47,383 nt of DNA from Selenomonadaceae bacterium (GCA_017535925.1 JAFXTD010000042.1:1-47383), one strand, 5' to 3'. Counted from the stretch's first letter, positions 24,612 through 32,787 are shown. Translations and numbers: made by a program. The notes: a model not told the origin generated them from the sequence alone.

Positions 24612-25541
24612 CTAATAATAAATTTTGAGGTTGGCACTGTCGCCCGTGAAAATATCTGCGCCGTTCACGTAATCGATTAAATTTTTTATGTCGTTGCGAA
24701 TTTCTTCGGCAGGCGGATTCAAATTCCAAAGTTCATCGTTCAGCGAAGCCGTCCGCGTGTCAAAATTCAAAACGAATTCCGGGGCTGTGGCGCGTTTTTC
24801 ATTTTGTATGGCGAGGCTTTTCTCTTGAGCGGTCTTCATGACTTTTTTCATGGCGATAATTTTTTCGGCGTTTATCAGAGTTTTTCCCTCCGCGTTCGAA
24901 TGAATCCCGACTTCCTTAAAAATCTTTCGGAAATTTTCTGCCGTCGTTCGTTGCGCGAAAAGATATGTTGCCTCCTCTTTTGATTCGGGCGGCAATTCGT
25001 GAACGACCTTGAAAACTTTTTTTACGCTGACGATTTCTTTCAGCGCGGGCAAGCCTTCAAGATTTGTGCCGTCCTCTTTGAGCGGGCGGGCGTCAACTCC
25101 AATCTCGTCTGAAGAATTTTTTCTGACTTCCTCGAAGACGTTCAGATAATCTTCGTAAGCTTCGGGCTCGTCCATCACGACGAAATTTTCTTTCTGCCGC
25201 ATTTGCCAAGCATTGGCAGAAAAATTCGCCGACGACAAAATAACTCGATAACGCCCGTCATTTGACTTCATAAGATAAATTTTCGCGTGCACTCTGTATG
25301 TCACATAGAATTTAAATTTTTGCTCCTTAATCATCTTTCGCAGAAAAGAATTTTCGCTGACGTACTCGACGGCATATTTTTGCAAAGCCAACAGCTCGGC
25401 AAAATCTGCAGTGACTTGTTGCGGGCTGCCGATTAATTTCATGAAGTGTTCGACCTGATTAATCCCCGCCGAAAAAGTCACGGCTCGCAATTCGTTGAAG
25501 CCTTTGAACAAATCTCCGAGTCCCGAAAATTTTTTCTTCAT
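24612..25541 (-). CDS. PLD-like nuclease domain protein, truncated by a stop codon
   Basis: 309 residues from the ATG at 25541 (GAGAGG upstream). Residues about 60-180 form a phospholipase D-like fold: YRVHAKIYLMKS gives the HxK motif, followed by RVILSSANFSANAW, the usual (S/G)SaN stretch. PLD-fold proteins of this type are often nucleases in restriction or defence contexts. The frame stops at TAG 24612 but continues in frame into a P-loop ATPase, then after a frameshift into a C-terminal domain, so the ancestral protein was probably a ~610-residue PLD-ATPase. Only this N-terminal part can be made. A terminator lies upstream, so it needs its own promoter, not clearly seen. Confidence 0.65.
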   Translation of the reverse strand: MKKKFSGLGDLFKGFNELRAVTFSAGINQVEHFMKLIGSPQQVTADFAELLALQKYAVEYVSENSFLRKMIKEQKFKFYVTYRVHAKIYLMKSNDGRYRVILSSANFSANAWQMRQKENFVVMDEPEAYEDYLNVFEEVRKNSSDEIGVDARPLKEDGTNLEGLPALKEIVSVKKVFKVVHELPPESKEEATYLFAQRTTAENFRKIFKEVGIHSNAEGKTLINAEKIIAMKKVMKTAQEKSLAIQNEKRATAPEFVLNFDTRTASLNDELWNLNPPAEEIRNDIKNLIDYVNGADIFTGDSANLKIYY

Positions 25542-25563
25542 GACGATACCTCTCAAAGCAAAC

Positions 25564-25600
25564 AAAAAGCCCGCGAAGTTTTCAAAACCTCACGAGCTTT
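25564..25600 (-). terminator. Terminator after the STAS / 113-residue gene pair
   Basis: A long stem with only three non-Watson-Crick positions: AAAGCTCGTGAGGTTTT with AAAACTTCGCGGGCTTT (minus strand), followed by TTTTTGTTT. It sits between the 113-residue gene and the PLD gene. Confidence 0.75.
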
Positions 25601-25603
25601 TAT

Positions 25604-25945
25604 TCAAATGGCGATTGAATTTCCCTGCGCGTCAATCGGTTCGGTCAAGAGAAACAACGCGCTCAAGTCGACGTGAAAAATTACGGTGTATTCGTCCTCG
25701 TCGTCGTCTTCGCCGTTGAATTTGTTGCTGTACAGAAGAGACGCCGCGTGGCAATAATCGTTGACTTGGTCGCCGAAAGCATTTACCTTCTTGCTGCAAA
25801 TCGGCTCAAGGAATTTAAAGATTGTGCCCGCCGGAAAAATCCCGTCGATGAAAACTTTTTCGGGCAGGAAAGAATTGTCCTCGACGAAAGGTATCGCGAC
25901 CTTCGAACGCAGAAAAAGATTTTCAAAGTTCAAATTTTTAATCAT
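25604..25945 (-). CDS. Hypothetical protein
   Basis: 113 residues, ATG at 25945 with GAGGTGACACA upstream, nine bases after the STAS gene, so the two likely form an operon ended by the 25564 terminator. The protein is soluble, with an acidic run (NGEDDDEDEYTVIFHVD) and one Cys pair region (PICSKKVNAFGDQVNDYCHA). No domain recognised. An adaptor or partner of the STAS protein is possible from context only. Confidence 0.6.
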   Translation of the reverse strand: MIKNLNFENLFLRSKVAIPFVEDNSFLPEKVFIDGIFPAGTIFKFLEPICSKKVNAFGDQVNDYCHAASLLYSNKFNGEDDDEDEYTVIFHVDLSALFLLTEPIDAQGNSIAI

Positions 25946-25954
25946 TGTGTCACC

Positions 25955-26284
25955 TCAAAAGCTCACGGAAAATTTTGTTTTCTTGTCCTCGTCAATCGTG
26001 AGGAAGTTGGCAAAGCCCGTCATGTCCAAGACCTCGCGGACGTTATCGCGGATGTTGCGAATCCTCATTGCGCCCTGCCTGTCCATTCGTTTTTGCATTT
26101 TGAGCAAAGTGCGCAAGCCCGCAGAGGAAATATATTCCAAGTCTGCGAGGTCAACCGTCAAGTCGGTCACGCTTGCGAGAGACGCGCTCAAATTTTTGTC
26201 AAGCTCAAGGGCAGTGACGGCGTCGAGGCGCCCGCTGATGTAAACCGTCAAAGCAGAGCCTTCCGAAACTTTTTTTATCTCCAT
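25955..26284 (-). CDS. STAS-domain protein (anti-sigma factor antagonist-like)
   Basis: 109 residues, a single STAS domain as in SpoIIAA/RsbV: LTVYISGRLDAVTALELDKN, VDLADLEYISSAGLRTLL with the phosphorylatable Ser pair, and FLTIDEDKKT at the end. Such proteins bind an anti-sigma kinase and are switched by serine phosphorylation. No kinase or sigma factor lies nearby. GGAG lies upstream of the ATG at 26284. Its promoter (TTGACG, 18 bp, TACAAT at 26316-26345, minus) overlaps that of the divergent flavodiiron gene. Confidence 0.85.
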   Translation of the reverse strand: MEIKKVSEGSALTVYISGRLDAVTALELDKNLSASLASVTDLTVDLADLEYISSAGLRTLLKMQKRMDRQGAMRIRNIRDNVREVLDMTGFANFLTIDEDKKTKFSVSF

Positions 26285-26315
26285 GAAAAAATCTCCTCTC
26301 TTAATTCTTGCGGCG

Positions 26316-26357
26316 ATTGTAGCAAAATTTGTAACGGCGCGTCAAGTGTGCTAAGAT
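26316..26357. promoter_or_regulatory. Overlapping divergent promoters, STAS gene and flavodiiron gene
   Basis: Minus: TTGACG (26340-26345), 18-bp spacer, TACAAT (26316-26321). Plus: TTGTAA (26329-26334), 17-bp spacer, TAAGAT (26352-26357) with an extended TG. The -35 and spacer regions interleave, so the two promoters probably exclude each other. Confidence 0.6.
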
Positions 26358-26386
26358 TGACGAAAATTTTTCGGGAGGTTTTTGAA

Positions 26387-27565
26387 ATGATGAACAACTG
26401 CAAGGCGATTGAGATTGGCGAAAAAATTTTTTGGACAGGCGCGGTCGATTGGTCGATGAGAAATTTTCACGGCTACGAAACTTCACGCGGCTCAACTTAC
26501 AACGCTTACCTTATCCTCGACGAAAAAATTGCGTTGATTGACACGGCGAAGATTGATTTCAAAGACGAGCTCCTCGCGAGGATTTCTTCCGTCGTCGACC
26601 CCGCGCAGATTGATGTTATCGTTTCAAGCCACGTCGAGCCCGACCATTCCGGTTCGCTCAAGGAAGTTGCCGCCCTCGCTCCCCAAGCCGAAATTATCAC
26701 AACGAATCCCAACGGCTTGAAAGGTTTGACGAATCGTTACGGCAAGTTGAATTATCATGCAGTCAAGGCGGGCGATGAAATTTCTCTCGGCAAGCGCACG
26801 TTGAAATTTGTTCCGACGCCCATGCTTCATTGGCCTGATTCAATGGTGACTTATTGCCCCGAAGAAAAAATTTTATTTTCAAACGACGCTTTCGGCGAAC
26901 ACCTCGCAACCTCTCTGCGCTTCGACGACGAAAATAATTTGGAAACGATTTTGCGCGAGGCGAAAAAATATTACGCGAACATTTTAATGCCCTTCGGCAA
27001 GCAGGCACAAACCGCGCTTAAAGCTCTGGGCAATTTGGAAATTAAAATGATTGCAACCGGACACGGAGTCATTTGGCGGACGCATATCGATAAAATTCTT
27101 GACTGCTACAAAAAATGGAGCGCGGGCGAAGTCGAGGAACGGGCGGTTGTTGTTTTCGACAGCATGTGGCATTCGACGGAAATTCTTGCCCGAACGATAA
27201 CCGAAGCTTTTGCCAAACGAGGTATCCCTGCCGCTTACTACGACATAAAGAAAAATGCCCTTTCGGACATTGTCACCGATATTTTCACGAGCAAATACCT
27301 CGCGGTCGGTTCCCCGACGATTAACAATCAAATGATGCCGACGATTGCCGCGTTCCTTTGCTACTTGAAAGGCTTGCGTCCCGTGAATCATAAGGCGTTC
27401 GCGTTCGGCAGCTACGGCTGGGGCGGGCAAAGTATCGGCTTGGTTGAAGACGAACTCAAGGCGGCGGGTTTCGAAATTATCCTCGACAAAGTCCGCGTGC
27501 AAAATCTTCCGACGACTCAACAGCTTGAAGACCTCACGGAAAAAATTTCGGCACTCGACTTGTAA
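26387..27565 (+). CDS. fprA: Flavodiiron protein (A-type flavoprotein, FprA-like)
   Basis: 392 residues from the ATG at 26387 (GGGAGG upstream); the in-frame sequence before it is antisense to other genes. N-terminal metallo-beta-lactamase-like diiron domain: SSHVEPDHSG supplies HxExDH, with further ligands in TPMLHWPDSM, FSNDAFGEH and ATGHGVIWR. C-terminal flavodoxin domain from about 255: VFDSMWHSTEILARTI binds FMN, and GSYGWGGQSIGLV is typical. These enzymes reduce O2 to water (or NO to N2O) in anaerobes. No fused rubredoxin. The divergent neighbour is a STAS gene. Confidence 0.93.
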   Translation: MMNNCKAIEIGEKIFWTGAVDWSMRNFHGYETSRGSTYNAYLILDEKIALIDTAKIDFKDELLARISSVVDPAQIDVIVSSHVEPDHSGSLKEVAALAPQAEIITTNPNGLKGLTNRYGKLNYHAVKAGDEISLGKRTLKFVPTPMLHWPDSMVTYCPEEKILFSNDAFGEHLATSLRFDDENNLETILREAKKYYANILMPFGKQAQTALKALGNLEIKMIATGHGVIWRTHIDKILDCYKKWSAGEVEERAVVVFDSMWHSTEILARTITEAFAKRGIPAAYYDIKKNALSDIVTDIFTSKYLAVGSPTINNQMMPTIAAFLCYLKGLRPVNHKAFAFGSYGWGGQSIGLVEDELKAAGFEIILDKVRVQNLPTTQQLEDLTEKISALDL

Positions 27566-27579
27566 GAGAGGTGAACGAC

Positions 27580-29112
27580 TTGCCCGAATTGCAATGGGAA
27601 GGTAAACGCGACGCCGTCAATGTCGCAAAAAATATTCCTGCACATCTGCTTGAATTTGATTCGGCTTCAAGCTTCGGCGACGCGGAAAATTTAATCGTGC
27701 AGGGCGATAATCTTCTCGTAATGAAAGCTCTCTTGCCGCGATACAAAAATCGGGTGCGTTGCATTTACATCGATCCGCCGTACAATACACACTCTGCCTT
27801 TGAACATTACAACGATAATTTTGAGCACTCCGCTTGGCTCAACTTAATGTATCCGCGTCTTGAACTTCTGCGCGAATTTTTATCAGACGACGGCGCAATT
27901 TTTATTTCTATCGACGACGGAGAGGTTCACTATCTCAAAGTCATTTGTGATGAAATTTTCGGCAGAAAAAATTTTGTCGCGCAACTCGTTTGGGAAAAAA
28001 AGAAAAAAGGCGCGTTCCTTTCAAAGACCGTGACGAACGTCAAAGAATATATTCTCGTTTACTGCCAAGCAATGGATTCGTTCGGCGGGCTCATCGGCGA
28101 GGTAAATCGTTCACCCGAAACTTATCCGTGCGTAAAAACTACTAACCCGCGTGGTGTAAGAATTATTCCACGTGAAATTCCGAGCAGGTTCAAAGAAAAA
28201 AATTATCGCATTGCCGCAAATACGAGAGCTGGGGACGGCAACCTAGAAATGATATTTTTGGATGAAGCCATTATCGAAAACGGTATCTTGCAGAACAACC
28301 CACGCGTTGAAAGCAATTGGATTTATCAACAAAGTTTGCTTGATGAATATGCGTCGAGAGGTGAACTCTTTATAACAAGCGGCTTGAATTTGCGTCGAAT
28401 GGTAAGCACGCCGCGAATAAAAATGCTCAAAGATTTACTTCTGCGTGTTGGCAACGACGGAAAGTCGGAAAGCGTCTTCACTTATGACGAAAATTTGAAT
28501 CATGGAGGTTGGGGCACGAACGAAGACGCTAACGAAGAACTTCATAAAATTTTTGGCAAGCAATATGTTTTTGAGTTTTCCAAGCCGTCACGTTTGATTG
28601 CCAAATTGATTCAGTCAATCACCGATAAAAATTCTATCGTGCTTGACGCCTTCGCAGGCAGCGGGACGACGGCACATGCTGTCATAAATTTAAACGCCTC
28701 TGACGGCGGCGAGCGCAAATTCATATTGATAGAGGAAAAAGAATATTGCAAGACAATCACGGCGGAGCGCGTCAAGAGAGTCGGCGGCAACTTCAAATTT
28801 GCACGGCTCGGCGAAAAACTTTTCACGACGGACGGCACGATAAATCCTCGTGTGACTGCAGAGGACTTGGCGGCGCATATTTGGTTTACTCGAACGGGCA
28901 CGGCTCTTGCGGAAAATTTTTCTCTGCCGCTGATAGGAATTCACACGGGCTCGGCGATTTATCTTTTGGAAAATATTTTGACCAGAGAAATTTTCAACGA
29001 GTTACCGATTTTCGACGGGCAGAAAATAATTTACGGGGTGGCATGCAGATTGAGTGAGGATTTTCTTCACGATAACAAAATTATTTTCAAACATCTGCCG
29101 AAAAAAATTTAG
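27580..29112 (+). CDS. Type III-like adenine-specific DNA methyltransferase
   Basis: 510 residues. The TTG at 27580 is preferred (GAGAGG eight bases upstream); it follows fprA by 14 bp. Beta-class N6-adenine methyltransferase order: catalytic motif IV CIYIDPPYNTHSAFEHYNDN early, target region in the middle, SAM-binding motif I LDAFAGSGTTAHAV late, then ILIEEKEYC. This is the layout of type III Mod subunits. No res (helicase-nuclease) gene lies next to it, so it is either an orphan methyltransferase or a remnant partner of the broken PLD/ATPase gene 2 kb upstream on the other strand, which is speculative. It overlaps the convergent CAP gene by 4 bp. Confidence 0.88.
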   Translation: MPELQWEGKRDAVNVAKNIPAHLLEFDSASSFGDAENLIVQGDNLLVMKALLPRYKNRVRCIYIDPPYNTHSAFEHYNDNFEHSAWLNLMYPRLELLREFLSDDGAIFISIDDGEVHYLKVICDEIFGRKNFVAQLVWEKKKKGAFLSKTVTNVKEYILVYCQAMDSFGGLIGEVNRSPETYPCVKTTNPRGVRIIPREIPSRFKEKNYRIAANTRAGDGNLEMIFLDEAIIENGILQNNPRVESNWIYQQSLLDEYASRGELFITSGLNLRRMVSTPRIKMLKDLLLRVGNDGKSESVFTYDENLNHGGWGTNEDANEELHKIFGKQYVFEFSKPSRLIAKLIQSITDKNSIVLDAFAGSGTTAHAVINLNASDGGERKFILIEEKEYCKTITAERVKRVGGNFKFARLGEKLFTTDGTINPRVTAEDLAAHIWFTRTGTALAENFSLPLIGIHTGSAIYLLENILTREIFNELPIFDGQKIIYGVACRLSEDFLHDNKIIFKHLPKKI

Positions 29113-29609
29113 CCGCGAAAATGTTGCACCCAATAGTGCTTGTACTTTGAATCGGCTCGATAATAATAGACAACGCCAAGCTCCGTGTATTGCTTGTTCA
29201 AAATGTTGTCGCGGTGAGTTTTTGAATCCATCCAAGCTTGAACGACTTGCTTTGGTGTGGTTTGACCGCCCGCCAAATTTTCTCCGAGTATGTGTCCGCG
29301 ATTGGGCATTGCAGTGAAACATTTCGTTCCGTTCGGGCGCGTGTGAGAAAATTTCTGCGGCAACTCAACCGCTCTGACGTAAGCACTTGCCGCCAAATCT
29401 TTTGCAAAGACCAGCGGATTGGCTCCGACTTTTGCCCGCTCCTTGTTCACCAAGCGCAATACTTCCATCGGGAAATTTTCTGTCGCTGCCTTTTGATTCC
29501 AACGAGCCTCGTCATTCACGACGATTACTTTTTGCGCCGCCGAAGCGTCAGTGAAATTCATTGTTGCAACCAAAAAGACTATCGCAACGCTCAAGAAAAA
29601 TTTTTTCAC
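29109..29609 (-). CDS. Secreted CAP-domain protein
   Basis: 166 residues from the GTG at 29609 (GAGGTGA five bases upstream). N-terminal signal peptide (KKFFLSVAIVFLVATMNF, cleavage after ASA). The CAP/SCP domain spans about residues 45-165: EVLRLVNKERAKVGANPLVF, SAYVRAVELPQKFSHTRPNG, GENLAGGQTTPKQVVQAWM and LGVVYYYRADSKYKHYWVQ are all typical. Bacterial CAP proteins are extracellular or periplasmic, with mostly unknown roles. It is convergent with the methyltransferase gene and divergent from the TAXI lipoprotein gene. Confidence 0.88.
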   Translation of the reverse strand: MKKFFLSVAIVFLVATMNFTDASAAQKVIVVNDEARWNQKAATENFPMEVLRLVNKERAKVGANPLVFAKDLAASAYVRAVELPQKFSHTRPNGTKCFTAMPNRGHILGENLAGGQTTPKQVVQAWMDSKTHRDNILNKQYTELGVVYYYRADSKYKHYWVQHFRG

Positions 29610-29680
29610 GTCAATCACCTCGCTGAAATTTTATTCGTTCAATCTTAACCGCGCCTTAATCGTAATGCAAAAAATAAATC

Positions 29681-29710
29681 TTGTCGACACAACGTGGCTT
29701 GTGATATAAT
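29681..29710 (+). promoter_or_regulatory. Promoter of the TAXI lipoprotein gene
   Basis: TTGTCG (29681-29686), 18-bp spacer, TATAAT (29705-29710) with an extended TGA just before it. Confidence 0.6.
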
Positions 29711-29756
29711 TCGCCCGAAAAAATTTTTCCGCACTTTTCGAGAGGAGTGTTTCAAA

Positions 29757-30713
29757 ATGAGGTTGCCAAAAATTTTTAAGCGGGTCGTAACTGCCGTTTG
29801 TGCATTGGCATTGGCAGTTGGTGTCGCGGGTTGCGGCGGCGGAGAGAAAGAACAATTTATCAACATCGCAACCGGCGGCACGGCAGGCACTTATTATCCT
29901 ATCGGCGGAGCAATTGCCGAAGTCTTGAACAAAAACGGTATGAACGCTTCCGCACAATCTACCGGCGCGTCCGTCGCCAATATCAACATGCTCAAGGATA
30001 AACAAGTTGAGCTTGCAATCGTTCAGAATGACATAACTTATTACGCAGTCAACGGCGAGGAAATGTTCAAAGACACCGGCAAGATAGAAAATCTCAACGC
30101 CATCGCCTCGCTTTATCCCGAAACTTGCCAATTCGTTGTCCGTGAAGATTCGGGCATTAAAAGCATCAGCGACTTGAAAGGCAAACGCGTTGCAGTCGGT
30201 GCGGCAGGTTCCGGCGCGGAAGCCAACGCCCGCCAAATTCTTGAGGCTTACGGTCTCACTTATGACGACGTTAATGAACAATTCCTTTCCTTCGCCGAAG
30301 GTTCTTATGCCCTCAAAGACGGCACGGTTGATGCGGCGTTCGTGACGGCGGGTTATCCCACTGCTTCCGTACAAGACATCGCCTCGCAAAACAAGATTCG
30401 CCTCTTGTCGGTCGGCGACGAGCAAATCAAAAAACTTTCCGAGAAATATCCTTTCTACACCAAGACAACCGTTCCTGCAGGCACCTATCAAGGTTTCGAC
30501 GAGGAAATCCAAACCGTCAGCGTCATGGCTATCCTCATTGCCAATGACAAAATCGACGCGGCTCTCGGCGAAAAACTCACCAAGGCTATCTTCGACAACT
30601 TGGACAAAATCGCGGCGGCTCACTCCGCAGGCAAAAACATAACCAAAGACGGCGCGCTCAAAGGTCTTGACTTCATCAAAATGAACGAAGGCGCAACCAA
30701 AGTTCTCAAATAA
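29757..30713 (+). CDS. TAXI-family TRAP solute-binding lipoprotein
   Basis: 318 residues, ATG at 29757 after GAGAGGAG. Lipoprotein signal: VVTAVCALALAVGVAGCGGG, lipobox VAGC. The mature part is a TAXI-type binding protein: NIATGGTAGTYYPIGGAIAE is the family start, followed by AIVQNDITYYAVNG and VGAAGSGAEANARQILEAYG. These periplasmic proteins feed substrates such as glutamate or dicarboxylates to TRAP permeases. No permease gene is in the window (a structured intergenic region follows), so the partner must be elsewhere. Confidence 0.92.
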   Translation: MRLPKIFKRVVTAVCALALAVGVAGCGGGEKEQFINIATGGTAGTYYPIGGAIAEVLNKNGMNASAQSTGASVANINMLKDKQVELAIVQNDITYYAVNGEEMFKDTGKIENLNAIASLYPETCQFVVREDSGIKSISDLKGKRVAVGAAGSGAEANARQILEAYGLTYDDVNEQFLSFAEGSYALKDGTVDAAFVTAGYPTASVQDIASQNKIRLLSVGDEQIKKLSEKYPFYTKTTVPAGTYQGFDEEIQTVSVMAILIANDKIDAALGEKLTKAIFDNLDKIAAAHSAGKNITKDGALKGLDFIKMNEGATKVLK

Positions 30714-30719
30714 TTTTCC

Positions 30720-30748
30720 TTGCAAAAAATTTTTTCGGCTGTTATAAT
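30720..30748 (+). promoter_or_regulatory. Strong promoter of the structured RNA candidate
   Basis: TTGCAA (30720-30725), 17-bp A/T-tract spacer, TATAAT (30743-30748) with an extended TGT. It starts immediately after the TAXI gene and points to the hairpin region 30753-30927. Confidence 0.65.
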
Positions 30749-30754
30749 GCATGT

Positions 30755-30927
30755 GATAACGAAAGATAAGAATTCGCCCATGGTTATCACCCGAGACGCA
30801 AAAAAATCCCCCGAGTAAGTCTGTTGGAGCAGACCCTCGGGGGTTGCGTCGCTTAAAACGCATTTACGGCTCAGTCACAATTACAAATTCGATAAGCCCG
30901 CTTACGATTGCGGGCTCAATTTTTTTT
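30755..30927 (+). ncRNA. Candidate structured RNA or leader with terminator
   Basis: About 173 nt between a strong promoter and an intrinsic terminator. Hairpin 1: GTGATAAC (30753-30760) with GTTATCAC (30783-30790). Hairpin 2, long: GACGCAA (30795-30801) with TTGCGTC (30844-30850), CCCCCGAG (30808-30815) with CTCGGGGG (30836-30843), and GTCTG (30819-30823) with CAGAC (30830-30834) around TTGGAG. Terminator: AGCCCGC / GCGGGCT (30895-30916) then eight T. It matches no riboswitch or 6S pattern that I recognise. It could be a free small RNA or an attenuated leader of the 30937 gene. Confidence 0.5.
30895..30927 (+). terminator. Terminator directly before the 30937 RBS
   Basis: AGCCCGC / GCGGGCT with an 8-nt loop and eight T (30920-30927); GGAGG of the next gene follows immediately. 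It ends the RNA candidate or attenuates the methyltransferase gene. Confidence 0.75.
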
Positions 30928-30936
30928 GGAGGAAAT

Positions 30937-31734
30937 ATGGCAAGTTTCATTGTGACGACGACACGCAAGCCCGATTCCGCTCAAGAAAATTTTGCTGAAG
31001 AAATTTCTTTGAAGCTCGGCGGAAAATTTTTGAGGCGTGAGGATTTTTCTTTCGACACGCTCAAAAAAATTCACGGCGTCGAAAATATTTTGCTTGTCAA
31101 AAAAAATTCGTTGAGTATCGTGACGGAGGAAGGCGAATTATTTTTTCATCCGAACACCGCACACTTGAGGATAAAAAATCTGCGCGGCGGCGAGGGCGAC
31201 CGATTGATTGACGCGCTGAAAATTTCCGAAGGCTCAAAAGTTTTGGATTGCACGCTCGGTTTAGGTTCCGATGCCGTTGTCGAAAGTTTTATCGTCGGTT
31301 CAAAAGGCAAAGTCGTTGCGCTTGAAATTAATCCGCTCATTTTCGAGGTCGTAAGTCACGGCTTGAAAAATTTTTCCGAAGACAGCCCGCATATCTTGGA
31401 GGCAATGCGTCGCGTTGAAGTTGTTCACGCCGATTGCAAAGACTTTCTCAAAACTTGCGCGGAAAATTCTTTCGACGTTGTTTATTTCGATCCGATGTTT
31501 CGTCACCCGATAAAAAAAAGTTCGGGGCTCAATCCGATTCGCCCGCTTGCCGATAATCGCCCGTTGACCGAAGAAATTATCCGTGACGCTTGTCGCGTTG
31601 CAAAATTTCGCGTCGTCATGAAGGAACATTCGGGCAGCGCGGAGTTTGAACGGCTCGGCTTTAAAATTCTTGACGGAGGAAAATACAGTTCCGTTGCCTT
31701 CGGCGCGATTGACAAGACTTATCGCCTCTTGTAG
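30937..31734 (+). CDS. RsmJ-like SAM-dependent methyltransferase
   Basis: 265 residues, ATG at 30937 with GGAGG. Resembles the PF04445/RsmJ group of 16S rRNA guanine methyltransferases: N-terminal SFIVTTTRKPDSAQ, SAM-binding KVLDCTLGLGSDAVVESF and ALEINPLI, then the catalytic-loop segment VVYFDPMFRHPIKKSSGLNP. The substrate in Firmicutes homologues is less certain than in E. coli RsmJ. A terminator lies upstream, so expression may depend on readthrough or attenuation. The CitE-like lyase gene starts 28 bp downstream and may be cotranscribed. Confidence 0.8.
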   Translation: MASFIVTTTRKPDSAQENFAEEISLKLGGKFLRREDFSFDTLKKIHGVENILLVKKNSLSIVTEEGELFFHPNTAHLRIKNLRGGEGDRLIDALKISEGSKVLDCTLGLGSDAVVESFIVGSKGKVVALEINPLIFEVVSHGLKNFSEDSPHILEAMRRVEVVHADCKDFLKTCAENSFDVVYFDPMFRHPIKKSSGLNPIRPLADNRPLTEEIIRDACRVAKFRVVMKEHSGSAEFERLGFKILDGGKYSSVAFGAIDKTYRLL

Positions 31735-31762
31735 AATCAAAAAAAATTTTCGGAGGCTTTAA

Positions 31763-32707
31763 ATGTTTGACAAAGAAGTTTTGCAGTACAAGGTCGGCGG
31801 CTTGCTGTACATGCCGGCTTTTCAAAAAAATATCGTCAAAAAAATCGCAGAAAAAAAATTGCCGCACTTGACATCAGCGGCTTTTTGTTTGGAAGATTCG
31901 ATACGTGACGAGGCACTCGACGAGGCGGAGGCGTCGTTGAAAATAATTTTGCGGGAGCTTGAAGGCTTGGAAAATTTGCCGCTCGTGTTCGTGAGGATTC
32001 GTTCGCCGCGTCACTTGGAAATGTTTCATGAAGAAATCGGTTCGCGCTCAAAAATTTTGACGGGCTACATCTTGCCGAAAGTCGACATGCAAAACGTCGG
32101 AGCTTTTATCGGCTTGGCGAAGCAAATAAATCTTCCTATCATGCCCACGCTCGAAACCAATCGCGTTGCAAGTCTTCTGACACGCCGCACGGAACTTTTA
32201 TCGCTCAAGCAGGCTCTCGACGAAATAAAATCGATCGTGCTCAATATTCGCGTCGGCGTCAACGATTTTTGCCGGCTGTACGGTTTGCGCCGCAATGTCA
32301 ATCAGACGATTTACGATATCGGAATTGTTCGCGACGTGTTGACGGATATTTTGAATGTCTTCGCGAAAGATTATGTTGTTGCCGGCGCGGTGTGGAATTT
32401 TTTCGGCGGAGAACTTTGGGCTGACGGCTTGCGAAAAGAAATTTCCTTCGACAAAGTGAACGGCTTTATCGGCAAGACGGCGATTCATCCCGCGCAGTTA
32501 CCGATTATCTTCGACGGCATGAAAGTTTCCAAAATCGACTTCGACGACGCGAATCAAATTTTGAATTGGCAATCGGAAACTCACGGCGTTATAAAATCTT
32601 CCGACGGCTCGCGCATGAACGAGGTTAAGTGTCATTTGAATTGGGCGCGGCGCATTAAAATTCTCGGCGAACTTTACGGAGTCGTTGACAAATCCGATTT
32701 GACGTAG
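31763..32707 (+). CDS. CitE/HpcH-type C-C bond lyase of the Ter-linked cluster
   Basis: 314 residues, ATG at 31763 after GGAGG. TIM-barrel lyase of the HpcH/HpaI/CitE type (C-C_Bond_Lyase family): VGGLLYMPAFQKNI, SAAFCLEDSIRDEALDEAE with the acidic metal ligand, LVFVRIRSPRHLEMF, GYILPKVDMQNV, and GFIGKTAIHPAQLPII, the conserved C-terminal block. In tellurite-resistance-associated (Ter) operons such a lyase occurs with PRTase-TRSP, StiP/PELOTA and HAD genes, all present downstream here, in a proposed pathway for a nucleoside-like metabolite. Three peptide genes separate it from the rest. The promoter -35 of peptide gene 2 overlaps its stop. Confidence 0.85.
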   Translation: MFDKEVLQYKVGGLLYMPAFQKNIVKKIAEKKLPHLTSAAFCLEDSIRDEALDEAEASLKIILRELEGLENLPLVFVRIRSPRHLEMFHEEIGSRSKILTGYILPKVDMQNVGAFIGLAKQINLPIMPTLETNRVASLLTRRTELLSLKQALDEIKSIVLNIRVGVNDFCRLYGLRRNVNQTIYDIGIVRDVLTDILNVFAKDYVVAGAVWNFFGGELWADGLRKEISFDKVNGFIGKTAIHPAQLPIIFDGMKVSKIDFDDANQILNWQSETHGVIKSSDGSRMNEVKCHLNWARRIKILGELYGVVDKSDLT

Positions 32708-32787
32708 AAAATTTTTTTGCTAGAATATGTAACGAAATCGGATTTGGAACGTATAAGCTATAGAAAACAATTTGGAGGTTGATAAAA
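32699..32787 (+). promoter_or_regulatory. Promoter and conserved 5' leader, peptide gene 2
   Basis: TTGACG (32699-32704), 16-bp A/T-tract spacer, TAGAAT (32721-32726), then the shared leader: GTAACGAAATCGGATTT, ACGTATAAG, AGAAAACAATTTGGAGG. The -35 overlaps the end of the lyase gene. Confidence 0.75.

Noticed and set aside
25673-26386. Long in-frame extension upstream of the flavodiiron start
   Set aside because: It is antisense to the 113-residue and STAS genes; the ATG at 26387 has a proper RBS and gives the family's usual length.
29631-30863. 410-codon open frame on the minus strand opposite the TAXI lipoprotein gene
   Set aside because: It is the antisense of a well-supported lipoprotein gene with an RBS, signal and family motifs; no RBS or domain supports it.
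30755-30927. 6S RNA or known riboswitch at the structured region
   Set aside because: The 5' and 3' ends do not form a closing stem around a central bubble, and no B12, TPP, FMN, SAM, glycine or T-box hallmark is present.
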